Assembly: GCF_013177315.1 (NCBI RefSeq)
Contig: NZ_CP053661.1
Coordinates: 3,286,001 to 3,350,000, forward strand
Origin: Thermoleptolyngbya sichuanensis A183
GTDB lineage: Bacteria > Cyanobacteriota > Cyanobacteriia > Elainellales > Elainellaceae
Direction of reading: 5' to 3'
DNA: 64,000 nt
In this document: one piece after another, positions 7,837 through 16,138 of the stretch
Numbering within the stretch: position 1 is the stretch's first letter
Layout of the letters: each line of letters begins with the position of its first letter
The notes under the pieces: model-generated
Databases searched by the model: none
What the model was told of the DNA's origin: nothing
What the model saw: only the letters and a program-made list of their open reading frames with translations
Position numbers and translations under genes: made by a program

Positions 7837-8571
7837 ATGCTCTGGGCAATTTTAAGCGGCATTGAGGGAAACTTATCCGCCTATGAAGCCGTACTCGCTG
7901 ACCTGCGGCGACAGCGACAGCCCATCGAAGCCCTCTACGTATTAGGCGATGTGATTGCCCCAACGCCGGAGAGCATCGCGCTGGTAGAATGGCTGCGATC
8001 GCCCCAACATCCCAATCCCCAGCCGCAAGTTTGCCAGGGCTGGTGGGAAGAGCAATTGCTATGCTTGCACGGGCTAGGACGCACGCCAGAACCCACCGAA
8101 TTGCTGGAGCGCCACGGCACAAGCACAGCCAAAGCGCTATGGGAATCCATACCGCGCTCGGTCGTCGCATGGGTGCGATCGCTCGATTTTGGCTTTTTTG
8201 AGCTAGATTGCTTGCTGATTCACGGCAGCAGCGTCAGCGTCAGCGAAGAACTCACGCCCGACACTCCACCTGTGCAAATGCTCGATCGTCTCCTGCGGAT
8301 GGATGCCAACTCTCTGTTTTGCGGGCGATCGGGGCTAACGTTTCAATATACCTTGCAGGAGGGTGGAATTGTCTCTACTATAGCCACCCTAGATCGACCT
8401 GTAGAGCGCCAAACAGCAACCGTCCGTCCCCGGCAAATAATTGGCGTGGGCAATGTCGGCCGTATTCCGGGTCGGGCCACCTATACGCTCTACAATCCAT
8501 ACAGCAACATCGTCGAATTCAAAACCGTTCGCTATGGAGCAGGGCGAGGATTTCAGCCGAGATCGACTTAA
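7837..8571 (+). CDS. Metallophosphoesterase-like protein lacking most metal ligands
   Basis: 244 residues that align by order with the preceding gene but are further decayed at the active site: SGIEGN for SDxHGN, GDVIAP for GDxVGYG, QGWWEE for GNHD, LIHGSS for VHGSP, and CGRSGLT for GHTHxP. Only one likely ligand His and one Asp remain, so phosphoesterase activity is doubtful. It may be a non-catalytic partner of the 6850 protein. The end overlaps the start of the histidine phosphatase gene by 38 bases, which suggests translational coupling. Confidence 0.75.
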   Translation: MLWAILSGIEGNLSAYEAVLADLRRQRQPIEALYVLGDVIAPTPESIALVEWLRSPQHPNPQPQVCQGWWEEQLLCLHGLGRTPEPTELLERHGTSTAKALWESIPRSVVAWVRSLDFGFFELDCLLIHGSSVSVSEELTPDTPPVQMLDRLLRMDANSLFCGRSGLTFQYTLQEGGIVSTIATLDRPVERQTATVRPRQIIGVGNVGRIPGRATYTLYNPYSNIVEFKTVRYGAGRGFQPRST

Positions 8572-9265
8572 GCTCCTCTTCATTCGCCATGCCGAGTCAG
8601 TGGGCAATGTGGAGCGGCGGATGCAGGGCCATGCCGACTATGAGCTAACAGCACGCGGCCGACAGCAGGCACGGCAACTGGCAGAACGCCTGTGGGCAAA
8701 GGGACAGCCGCCCTCGAAGGTCTACAGCAGCCCCCTCAAGCGGGCAGCGCAAACGGCAGAAATCTTGCTGGCTCAGAGAACGAGCGAACCAGTTCTGCAT
8801 CCAATTTCTATTCCTACGATTGAACCGACGATTGAATACGCCGAGGAACTGCTGGAATTTCAAAACGGCATTTTCAAAGGGCTGACCTGGGACGAGGCGC
8901 GGGAGCGATATCCCGAACTCTGTGCTGATCTGGAAGCTTCGCCCGACTGGATTCCCGCACCAGGAGCCGAAACCCTACAAGATGGGCGCGATCGCGCTGA
9001 GCGGTTTATCCAGCGGGTTTTGGCAACGCATTGCAACGGCGAAACGCTATGGATCGTCACCCATAGCTGGATTTTGCAGCATCTCATTGCGGCGATGCTG
9101 GGGAGCGATCGCACCTGGCATTGCTCTACAAAAAATACGGCTGTGTTTGAGTTTTGGCTAGAGCGATCGCGCTGGACACTCCCCTCCAACAATCCCAACC
9201 GCTGGAACAGCGACCTCTGGCATATTCGTCGATTTAACGACACCAGCCATTTGCAAGAGTTCTAG
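8534..9265 (+). CDS. Histidine phosphatase family protein
   Basis: 243 residues from the ATG at 8534. An upstream ATG at 8441 is in frame but would add 31 residues that duplicate the neighbour's coding region. The catalytic RHG-type motif is LLFIRHAESVGN (about 15-26), the second catalytic His lies in IVTHSWILQHL (about 176-186), and the acid/ligand region includes EELLEFQNGIFKG. The family (phosphoglycerate mutase-like) dephosphorylates small molecules or proteins. The substrate is not determined. It is the last gene of the run starting at 5439. Confidence 0.8.
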   Translation: MEQGEDFSRDRLKLLFIRHAESVGNVERRMQGHADYELTARGRQQARQLAERLWAKGQPPSKVYSSPLKRAAQTAEILLAQRTSEPVLHPISIPTIEPTIEYAEELLEFQNGIFKGLTWDEARERYPELCADLEASPDWIPAPGAETLQDGRDRAERFIQRVLATHCNGETLWIVTHSWILQHLIAAMLGSDRTWHCSTKNTAVFEFWLERSRWTLPSNNPNRWNSDLWHIRRFNDTSHLQEF

Positions 9266-9417
9266 CTGCCCAGCAAACCCAGCAGGCTGCCTAAAACAGG
9301 TCAAAATTGGGGGCTGTTTATCCTTTGCGATAAATTTCTCAGGATGCGCTAATCTTACGCTAGCCTTAAAAATCACTAAAATCACTGGAAACGCCATCAG
9401 ACTGCTGCCAAGCGATT

Positions 9418-10284
9418 ATGGTAGATCCCATCGACGATATCGAGCGCCAGGCACGCCAAGGAAGCGTGTCGGCAATTATTCAGGTGCTAAACGAACGGCT
9501 GGCGGATGCTGGCGTGCGGACTCGGGCGGTGCTGGATCACGGCGTGCTTCAGCTTTTGTGCGAGGCGGAGACGCTGGAACAGTTGGAACAGCAGTCGCTC
9601 GTTGAAGATGTCCGCTACATCTTGGAGCGGCTCAGTCCCAATGGCATTCGTCGTGTCAATATCAACAGCCGTATTGTGCGAGAGCAGCAGCTTCTCTGGC
9701 TTGAGGATATCCAGCGCGACCCCAAAAAACAACTCCTCTGGTCGCAAGAAATTACCCTGCCCCAGCCCAACCCGCTCCAGCGCATGGTCGAAGACTGGCG
9801 CTATAACCGAATGCTCGACATAGCCAAACCTGCGGCCCAATCCCCCACCGAGGCACGCGCTAAGAAACAGTTTTGGCGGGGCATTCTGATTGGCGGGCTG
9901 AGCCTGGGGGTGCTGGCGCTGCTGGTGGGCTGGGCCCTGGCCGACTGGCTAGGCATTTCTCTTCCCAAACCAATGGAGCAGGTCGTCGCGCCGGCCTCGC
10001 CAGTGGAGTCGTCCCCGTCTCCCGCGCCTGCCCCCACGCCCGATCCCTTTGTCCAAGCGGTGCGGCTGGCAGAGGCGGCCGTGCGCGATGGGCAAACGGC
10101 GCAAACCTCGGCCGACTGGCTAGACCTGGCCAGTCGATGGCAGCGAGCCTCCGATCTCATGGCCCAAGTGCCCGCCACCGACAGCCGCTACACCACTGCC
10201 CAAAACCGCGTCGTGCTTTACCGGGAAAACAGCAACGCTGCACTGCAACAGGCAGATCGACTGCGGCAAAGGGGCGGTAATTAG
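9418..10284 (+). CDS. Single-span membrane protein, unknown function
   Basis: 288 residues. Residues 1-130 are soluble and charged, with regular hydrophobic spacing, and include QLLCEAETLEQLEQQ. One membrane segment lies at about 157-177 (GILIGGLSLGVLALLVGWAL). It is followed by a Pro/Ser/Ala linker (about 190-210) and a C-terminal helical domain (about 212-288) rich in Ala and Gln that probably faces the lumen or periplasm. Similar proteins occur in cyanobacteria but I know no function. Confidence 0.65.
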   Translation: MVDPIDDIERQARQGSVSAIIQVLNERLADAGVRTRAVLDHGVLQLLCEAETLEQLEQQSLVEDVRYILERLSPNGIRRVNINSRIVREQQLLWLEDIQRDPKKQLLWSQEITLPQPNPLQRMVEDWRYNRMLDIAKPAAQSPTEARAKKQFWRGILIGGLSLGVLALLVGWALADWLGISLPKPMEQVVAPASPVESSPSPAPAPTPDPFVQAVRLAEAAVRDGQTAQTSADWLDLASRWQRASDLMAQVPATDSRYTTAQNRVVLYRENSNAALQQADRLRQRGGN

Positions 10285-10352
10285 CCTGCAACCGAGCGCT
10301 GGGCGATCGCCCGCTTTCGCGCAGGGCTTAGCGTGAGAGAGCATCTTTTTCA

Positions 10353-10408
10353 CAACACACTTTCTACAACACACTCTCTGCAACACACTCTCTGCAACAC
10401 ACTTTCCA
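10353..10408. repeat. 14-bp tandem repeat, four copies
   Basis: Four consecutive units of CAACACACT(T/C)TCT(A/G), 56 bases in all, immediately upstream of ispF (start 10426). The 5' leader of ispF therefore contains the repeat. No function is evident. Confidence 0.8.
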
Positions 10409-10425
10409 CGAAATTCTGAAACTCT

Positions 10426-10905
10426 ATGGCGATTCGGATTGGGAACGGCTACGACATTCATCGACTGGTGGGCGATCGCCCCCTCATCTTGGGCGGCGTT
10501 AAGATAGACCATGAACTGGGGCTGCTGGGCCACAGCGATGCCGACGTGCTGACCCACGCCATCATGGACGCGATGCTGGGAGCGCTCAGCTTGGGCGATA
10601 TTGGGCACTATTTTCCACCCACCGACCCGCAGTGGGCCGGAGCCGACAGCCTGAAACTGCTGGAACAAGTCCACGCGCTAATTCAGTCACAAGGTTGGCA
10701 GATCGGAAATATCGATTCTGTCATCGTGGCAGAACGCCCCAAACTGAAGCCGCATATTAAAACGATGCGCGATCGCCTCGCCACCACCCTCCAACTCGCC
10801 CCGGATCAAATTGGCATCAAAGCCACCACCAACGAAAAGCTGGGCCCCGTCGGACGAGAAGAAGGGATCGCGGCCTACGCAGTGGCGCTGCTGATGCGAG
10901 CATGA
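10426..10905 (+). CDS. ispF: 2-C-methyl-D-erythritol 2,4-cyclodiphosphate synthase
   Basis: 159 residues, full length for IspF. The zinc ligands sit in GNGYDIHRL (Asp10, His12) and the third in [10 protein letters not shown] near 42. [12 protein letters not shown] and ERPKLKPHI are family motifs, and KATTNEKLG is the conserved C-terminal block. It makes the cyclic diphosphate intermediate of the MEP isoprenoid pathway from CDP-ME 2-phosphate, feeding carotenoid, phytol and quinone side chains. It is followed after 70 bases by a Nudix gene on the same strand. Confidence 0.97.
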   Translation: MAIRIGNGYDIHRLVGDRPLILGGVKIDHELGLLGHSDADVLTHAIMDAMLGALSLGDIGHYFPPTDPQWAGADSLKLLEQVHALIQSQGWQIGNIDSVIVAERPKLKPHIKTMRDRLATTLQLAPDQIGIKATTNEKLGPVGREEGIAAYAVALLMRA

Positions 10906-10975
10906 TGGCATCGTCCAGCAACCGTCTCCCCTCACCCCCTCACCCCAAAATCTCGTTACCTACCCTTTCCAGACC

Positions 10976-11533
10976 ATGGCCCACGAACCTCCCCAGCGCC
11001 TCAAGCAAAAGCTCCTCTTTCAGGGACGCAAGTTCAACTTTGAGGTGAGCCGCCTGCGCCTGCCAAACGGAGCCGAGGGCGATTGGGAGTGTGTGCGGCA
11101 TCCGGGCGGGGCAGTGGCCGTGCCCATGACGGCAGAAGGCAAGCTGGTGCTGGTGCGGCAATATCGCTTTGCGGCATCGCGGCGACTGCTGGAGTTTCCC
11201 GCAGGCACGATTGAGAAAGACGAAGACCCACTGACCACTGCCCAGCGCGAAATCCAGGAAGAGACAGGCTACAAAGCTAGCCAATGGCACAAACTGGGGC
11301 AGTTTTTCCTGGCTCCGGGCTATTCCGACGAGATTATCTATACCTACTTGGCGACGGAGTTGGAGAAGCTAGACACGCCGCCAGGATTGGATGAAGATGA
11401 GGATCTGGAAACCCTCTTGTTGACCCCGCAGGATCTAGAGCAAGCAATCCTAGACGGGGAAGCGGTGGATTCCAAGTCGATTTCCAGCCTGCTGCTGTTG
11501 CGCTCCTACTTACAGGCCCGGCAGTTGGGCTGA
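10976..11533 (+). CDS. Nudix hydrolase, ADP-ribose pyrophosphatase type
   Basis: 185 residues with a perfect Nudix box, G-x5-E-x7-REUxEExGU: it starts GTIEKDEDPLT and ends REIQEETGY (about 81-103). The layout, with VVPMTAEGKLVLVRQYR-type strand before the box and an APGYSDE motif after it, matches the ADP-ribose/nucleoside diphosphate sugar group. It hydrolyses nucleoside diphosphates linked to another group using Mg. The exact substrate is inferred only. Confidence 0.9.
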   Translation: MAHEPPQRLKQKLLFQGRKFNFEVSRLRLPNGAEGDWECVRHPGGAVAVPMTAEGKLVLVRQYRFAASRRLLEFPAGTIEKDEDPLTTAQREIQEETGYKASQWHKLGQFFLAPGYSDEIIYTYLATELEKLDTPPGLDEDEDLETLLLTPQDLEQAILDGEAVDSKSISSLLLLRSYLQARQLG

Positions 11534-11539
11534 GGTTGA

Positions 11540-11583
11540 TTTTGGATTTTAGATTGGCAATTTTAGATTGGCGATTTTAGATG
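11540..11583. repeat. AATC(C/T)AAAATC-type short repeat
   Basis: Copies of GATTTTAGATTGGC(A/G)ATTTTAG. This is one site of a short interspersed repeat that also appears near 7797, 25735, 27595, 36551, 38378, 46363, 58042 and 60025 in the window. Confidence 0.6.
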
Positions 11584-11700
11584 GCGAGTCTAGGAGGCTG
11601 CAAGGCTTCTTGTGATTTCATTTGGAGCGCCGTTTGCAAGACTTGAATATAAGCGCCTCGTTCATGATGAGGGCATGGCTCTGTCCAGATTTCTGCAACC

Positions 11701-11806
11701 TAAGTAGATAGACCAGATTAAAAAACAGATCCTGAACCCTGCGCCGCCCGCGCAGCGGGCGGCGCAGGGTCTTTGGGTTTTATATTTATTAATGTCCGCC
11801 TACTTA
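11701..11806. mobile_element. 106-bp hairpin MITE, copy 1 (TA ends)
   Basis: Ends are TAAGTAG...CTACTTA, and an internal hairpin has a 16-bp perfect stem (ACCCTGCGCCGCCCGC and its complement at 11736-11770) with loop GCA. The same 106-base element occurs at 53740-53845 with its loop changed to TGC. The outer TA dinucleotides fit TA target duplication as for IS630/mariner-type elements (inference). It stops 20 bases before the RidA start codon, so it forms part of that gene's leader. Confidence 0.8.
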
Positions 11807-11826
11807 AAACCTGATTTCTCTTCATC

Positions 11827-12210
11827 ATGAGTCGCCGCCTGATTTCCTCCGGTTCCTTTTTTGAACGTGAAGTCGCCTATTCTCGCGTTGTGGTGGAGGG
11901 CGATTGGGCGTTTGTGTCGGGCACCACGGGCTACGACTATCGCACCATGACGATTGCGGACGACGTAGTAGAGCAGGCAGAGCAAACCCTGAAAAATATC
12001 AGCGCCGCCCTAGACGAAGCCGGGTTTTCCCTGGCGGATGTGGTGCGTGTTCGCTATATCGTGCCCAACCGAGAAGACTTTGAACCCTGCTGGCCCGTGC
12101 TGCGAAAATACTTCGGAGAGATCCGCCCCGCTTCGACGATGATCGTGGCGGGATTAGCCGATTTGAATATGCGAATAGAAATCGAAGTGACGGCCTATCG
12201 CCCTTCCTGA
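11827..12210 (+). CDS. RidA/YjgF-family enamine deaminase
   Basis: 127 residues. The family signature is present: an N-terminal strand around FEREVAYSRVV, VSGTTGYD near 37, and the C-terminal block RPASTMIVAGLADLNMRIEIEVTAY with the conserved Arg that binds the substrate carboxylate. RidA hydrolyses reactive enamine/imine products of PLP dehydratases. A threonine/serine dehydratase is encoded elsewhere in the window (60138). A MITE sits directly in the leader. Confidence 0.88.
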   Translation: MSRRLISSGSFFEREVAYSRVVVEGDWAFVSGTTGYDYRTMTIADDVVEQAEQTLKNISAALDEAGFSLADVVRVRYIVPNREDFEPCWPVLRKYFGEIRPASTMIVAGLADLNMRIEIEVTAYRPS

Positions 12211-12572
12211 CCTGAGACTGGGGAACCTGGGGATGCGGTGTGCTGTGTTGTGGAAGGAGAAGACATGGGGAGGCTGGCACAGGACAACTGACAAGGGCGA
12301 TCGCTCTGTGTCATCACTACAACCCATCCCAAAGCGCAAACGAAAACCGCTCTGACGCTTTATTAACAGAAATTTCCTGTCTCTCTAAATATCTGTGTGA
12401 GATATCCGTGTGAGATACCTGTGTGAGATATCCGTATGAGATACCTGCGTGAGATATCCGTATGAGATACCTGCGTGAGATATCCGTATGAGATACCTGT
12501 GTGAGATATCTGTGTGAGATACCTGTGTGAGGCTATCCTCGATTACCTGCTGCCTATAGGCATTGCTCTGGA
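12211..12572. other. Gene-free stretch dominated by minisatellite
   Basis: 362 bases between the RidA stop and the HNH stop. Its right half is the 13-base tandem repeat array at 12391-12532. The frame that is open through the array on the minus strand gives only SHTDISH-type periodic peptide, which I regard as spurious. Confidence 0.5.
12391..12532. repeat. 13-bp minisatellite, about 11 copies
   Basis: Units GTGTGAGATACCT and GTATGAGATATCC alternate (26-base higher-order unit) over 142 bases. There are no spacers, so it is not a CRISPR array. It is a likely length-variable locus. Confidence 0.85.
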
Positions 12573-12815
12573 TCAAACCATCCGGCGATCGCGCTTCGTA
12601 TCAAATCCATACCGCTTAGATGAGTTGCAGCGCCGACACAGCACTTGCAGGTTGCTCAGGTCGTTTGCCCCACCTTGCGCCAGCGGAATGATGTGATTAA
12701 CCGTCAGTTCTGCCTGGTGTGGCCCCGCGCCGCAGTGGTTGCATTGATGGCGATCGCGCTCCATCACATACCGCCGCACCTCCGACGGAATCCGTATCCG
12801 TGGCGTTTTGTCCAT
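12573..12815 (-). CDS. HNH endonuclease
   Basis: 80 residues, a compact stand-alone HNH nuclease. The zinc-binding CNHC (about 25-28) and CRRC (about 60-63) pairs flank the catalytic core NHIIPLAQGGANDLSNLQ, with the HNH residues His, Asn and the following His/Asn in place. Such small HNH proteins cut or nick DNA, and occur in phage, in mobile DNA and as free genes in cyanobacteria. A short frame ends 10 bases upstream on the same strand and may be its operon partner. Confidence 0.88.
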   Translation of the reverse strand: MDKTPRIRIPSEVRRYVMERDRHQCNHCGAGPHQAELTVNHIIPLAQGGANDLSNLQVLCRRCNSSKRYGFDTKRDRRMV

Positions 12816-12824
12816 GCGAAATTC

Positions 12825-13101
12825 TTACTGCTCCTGATGCTGCATCATCTGCCGGATTTCCTCAAGCGTCGTATCCAAATGTTCTCCAATCGGCTCATTC
12901 TGCGGAGTGTTTGCTTCATCTGGCACAAATTCAACCGACACTTTCAATCGAATTCAAACGTCCAATAGTTTCAATACCCGTTCTAACTCTGACCGTAGAT
13001 CGATTGTAGTTATCTCCGGAGGATTGATTTACGAAAACCTGAATAACTCCGTCTGTGCTTTCCGCGAGTTCTGAAGAGATTTGATAGGGGTAGTCACTCA
13101 T
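12825..13101 (-). pseudogene. Small gene ahead of HNH, probably frameshifted
   Basis: Two short frames overlap: an ATG frame 13101-12931 (56 residues, MSDYPYQISSELAEST...) and a GTG frame 12941-12825 (38 residues, VSVEFVPDEANTPQ...EQ). Removing one A in the AATT near 12948 would join them into one protein of about 92 residues that reads ETIGRLIRLKVSVEFVPDE across the join. The stop is 10 bases before the HNH start, so it looks like the first gene of that operon. The family is unknown to me. Confidence 0.5.
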
Positions 13102-13146
13102 ATTTTTAGCCTGATTAACTTTCCTGTAAACCCACGTCTGGCGGGC

Positions 13147-13277
13147 GCATCCCAGTTCTGCAAGTTTGCCCTTATCCCCCAGCCCCTTCTCCCAAAACGG
13201 GAGAAGGGGAGCCGGATTGGAAGTCCCTCTCCCGCTTTGGGAGAGGGATTTAGGGTGAGGGTTATAAAATTGGGATA
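13147..13277. repeat. Double-hairpin cyanobacterial repeat
   Basis: Bounded by imperfect inverted repeats GCATCCCAGTT (13147) and AATTGGGATAC (about 13267). It contains two hairpins: CCCCTTCTCCC/GGGAGAAGGGG and TCCCTCTCCC/GGGAGAGGGA. This CCTCACCCTAAATCCCTCTCCC family is widely dispersed in cyanobacterial genomes (from memory). A fragment lies at 46446-46474. Confidence 0.7.
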
Positions 13278-13389
13278 CACCCCATCTAGCCGTACCTAGT
13301 TTTCCCGAAAGGGCGATCGCCCTATCCCACAAGCAGGCAGGGAACCCGATCGCCCGTTGAGAACGACCGGGTTTCCCAAGGTGCTGAAA

Positions 13390-15858
13390 TTAGGCGATCG
13401 CCCCTTCTTCTACTGTCGCGATTTCCGGTGTTTCCAGCGTCTCGGCGGGTTCCTCGGCGGGCAAAATGACCAGATCTGTCTCGCTGATACTGGGCAACGC
13501 CTTGCGATCAAGCTGCATGGTTTCTAGATGCTGATTGAACGTGGCGATCGCCTCGTTGTAGGCGGCGATGTGCTGCTCTAGGTCTGCCTTTTGGCGATCG
13601 AGCTGGCGAATTTTTTCCTCGGCTTCCTTTTCCAGCACGCGGGCCAGATAGGCGCGGGCCGCGTCGTATTGCTGGAGGATGTGGTCTGCCTGCTGCTGGG
13701 CGCTAGGCAGCAGGTGCGTATTCAGCGTTTGGTTAATCGTCTGGCGGAAGGTGCGGGTGATGGTGTCCTTCACCTTTTGCTCAAAGTCGAGCTTGAGCAG
13801 TTGGCGAATTGCGGGTTCCGCCTCGATCATCGTTTGGTAGTCGTAGCCGCGACAGGCTTGTTGCAGCGTTTGCCGCAGTTGCCAGATGGAGCAAGTGCCC
13901 TCGGTATAGAACTCTGGACGTTCCCGCACGTAGCGATCGCACTCTGTCTTGGCCTCGTTTTCTAGCGCCAGAGTCGCCCGGTCGCGCAGTCGGCGCAGGG
14001 CTTGCTCGATGCCGCCGTCGTTGCCCAGCAGTCGATACAAATCGCGGTAATAGTCCTGCTGGCGCACCCGGTCGATCAGCCGCTGAAAGAAGCGCCCCAT
14101 CAGGTCTTGCGACGATTCTACCAGCACTTCTTCTAGCCCGTTTGCCAGGTAGTAGAATGCCTCTGCCAGAATGCCCGACAGGGGCACGACGGAATTGCGC
14201 TTATGGCTGGCTTGTGCCTGACGATGCACCTCGCTGACGGAAAAGGTTTGCAGCAGTTCATCCAAGCGACTGACCATGCGGGCTTTGAGGCGTTTGAAAT
14301 CGTCTTCAAAGGCAGTGTTGAGGCTGCTGGCAACGGCTTCATTCACCGAAGCTTCGATATCCTGCTGAAAGGCTTCGCCAACGCGCTTTAGGTCGTGGCT
14401 GAGCTGGCGCAATTCCATCGCCTTGATGCCCTCTAGGTCGCGGGGCTGGCTGCCGATATGCTGCCATGCGTCCAGATAGGCTTTGCGGAGGGCGATGCAG
14501 AGGGGCTGCAAGTCGTCTGCCAGTGTAGCGAGGAGTTGGGGACGCTTCTCTTCGGTCAGATAGCGAGTAATAGCGTTGCGAAAGGTTTCAATGCCGCTAT
14601 CGTGAATCAACTGCTCAATCAGCGATCGCCCCTGTTCGTTCAAGATTCGCACGTAGTTTTCATTGGGCGATTCATAGCTCCGCACGTCAATGCGAAAGCG
14701 ATCGGCAGGCAGTTTGCCAGAGTTGGCGCAGTAGCGATTGAATTCATTCACGAATTGCGGCGTGTCTTCAATTTCCCCACTGATGCGAATGCTGTCGGCA
14801 AAGAGAGAATCTAACCCGTAGCGATCGCCCACGCTGGTGTGGCGAATCTGGCTGCCATAGAACCCCAAAAGGGCGCTGGTGCGATAGATCCGGTTGGTGT
14901 CCTGAAACTGCTCCTGCACGAGGCGATCGAGCCGCTGGCGAAGCTGCGTGTTGTACCAGGTTTCGTCAATCCGGTTGAACACATAAAAGACGCGATCGCG
15001 CACGCCAGGATTACTGCGAGTCGTCTCCAGCAGTTCCGTTTCTTCGCTGGTCATGTCGCCCGCAGCAGCAGGCTTCAGCACGCACACCACGGCGGACGTA
15101 TCGGGATTTTCGATCTTGCGGTAGGTCAGTTCCGCATCGCGCTTTACGGGCGCATCGATTCCCGGCGTGTCTACCAGCACGTTTCCGTCTTGCAGCAGCG
15201 GATGATGGCAGTAGTATTCAATCCGCTTGAGGACGGCGCTGTTAGCTCCCCGGCGGGCGTAGGCGGCGGCTTCCTGGAGCGTGGCAAACTGGAACTGCTC
15301 CATCGAATAGGTCTGGTTTTGCGTCGGGTGGATGCGATCGCCATTGGCGACAAACCCTTCCAGCAGGTAATTCAGCGCACTGGCCTGCTTAGCCCGTTCC
15401 GACTTGCTCTCGCCGCCCTCGGTGGCAATCACGTCGCGGCACAGCCCTTGCAGCAGGCTGACCACGTCGGGCTGGCGAATGTCTGCCGGAGCCGTCACCC
15501 CTAGCCGCTGGCACAGCGCCGCCGCCTGTTCGCGGATTTCTGCCTCGCTCATAAAGGTCAGCACGACGCGCTCCTGGCCCGCTTCGGCGTAGGCAATCCG
15601 GCATTCCGTGCCGGTAGCGTGGCCTTCGGCGCTATAGAGCAATTCGCGCTCCAGCAGGGCGTTGATCAGCATGGATTTTCCGGCGCTGAAGGCTCCTGCA
15701 AAGACGATTTCAAACGTAGGGGCGATCGCCTTTGCCAGCGACGCTTCGGCCTGAGTCGTGTCGAGGTGCGATCGCAGCGCTGGCTCTTGGCGCAGCAGTT
15801 CTATCAAACGAGTAACCGGGACTTGTAGCGATTGGCCCTGGGGTGAAGGAGCAGTCAT
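13390..15858 (-). CDS. Dynamin-family GTPase (bacterial dynamin-like protein)
   Basis: 822 residues from the ATG at 15858; an in-frame start at 15924 would add 22 residues with no conserved look. GTPase motifs: P-loop GAFSAGKS (55-62), switch threonine region ATGTECR (about 81-87), G3 DTPG (230-233) and G4 NRID (295-298). A long helical stalk follows, with heptad-like regions and KQVEEKIRQLDRQKADLEQHI-type coiled coil close to the end. The family remodels membranes by GTP-driven assembly; cyanobacterial members include BDLP, and some act at the thylakoid. The C-terminal 30 residues are acidic (ETLETPE). It appears to be monocistronic. Confidence 0.9.
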   Translation of the reverse strand: MTAPSPQGQSLQVPVTRLIELLRQEPALRSHLDTTQAEASLAKAIAPTFEIVFAGAFSAGKSMLINALLERELLYSAEGHATGTECRIAYAEAGQERVVLTFMSEAEIREQAAALCQRLGVTAPADIRQPDVVSLLQGLCRDVIATEGGESKSERAKQASALNYLLEGFVANGDRIHPTQNQTYSMEQFQFATLQEAAAYARRGANSAVLKRIEYYCHHPLLQDGNVLVDTPGIDAPVKRDAELTYRKIENPDTSAVVCVLKPAAAGDMTSEETELLETTRSNPGVRDRVFYVFNRIDETWYNTQLRQRLDRLVQEQFQDTNRIYRTSALLGFYGSQIRHTSVGDRYGLDSLFADSIRISGEIEDTPQFVNEFNRYCANSGKLPADRFRIDVRSYESPNENYVRILNEQGRSLIEQLIHDSGIETFRNAITRYLTEEKRPQLLATLADDLQPLCIALRKAYLDAWQHIGSQPRDLEGIKAMELRQLSHDLKRVGEAFQQDIEASVNEAVASSLNTAFEDDFKRLKARMVSRLDELLQTFSVSEVHRQAQASHKRNSVVPLSGILAEAFYYLANGLEEVLVESSQDLMGRFFQRLIDRVRQQDYYRDLYRLLGNDGGIEQALRRLRDRATLALENEAKTECDRYVRERPEFYTEGTCSIWQLRQTLQQACRGYDYQTMIEAEPAIRQLLKLDFEQKVKDTITRTFRQTINQTLNTHLLPSAQQQADHILQQYDAARAYLARVLEKEAEEKIRQLDRQKADLEQHIAAYNEAIATFNQHLETMQLDRKALPSISETDLVILPAEEPAETLETPEIATVEEGAIA

Positions 15859-15987
15859 AGCTGTGACAATCCAAGAATTGGTACATGGGTAGATTCCAAC
15901 GACAGGATTCCCATTTCGCAACACTTCGCAACCCGATCAGTTCGGATTGCCACACTTCGGAAATCACGGTGTTTGCCAGAAAATCTT

Positions 15988-16075
15988 AGGTCTTACGCAG
16001 TTGGAGGATATCTCACGGATGCAGCCCGCGAGACATCCTCCAAAACCCAGAAAACTTATCGCAAGTGTGCAAGTC
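15988..16075. mobile_element. About 90-bp hairpin MITE, copy 1
   Basis: Ends AGGTCTTACGCAGTT and, inverted, AGGACTTGCACACTT. The inner stem TTGGAGGAT/ATCCTCCAA is imperfect in the middle. Same family as 28688-28777; the outer stem there is TTGGACGAT/ATCGTCCAA, i.e. a paired C-G to G-C swap. It lies between the dynamin gene and the SDR gene. Confidence 0.7.
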
Positions 16076-16138
16076 CTGAATCTTTAAATGTTTGAAATGT
16101 TTGAGTTAGCAGCAGGAGTTGGCGACAGAATTTTGCGC

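Noticed and set aside
12391-12532. Possible CRISPR array
   Set aside because: Units of 13 bases abut each other without unique spacers.
12385-12576. Minus-strand frame of 63 codons through the 13-bp array
   Set aside because: It codes only a periodic SHTDISHRYL-type peptide generated by the minisatellite, with no ribosome site.
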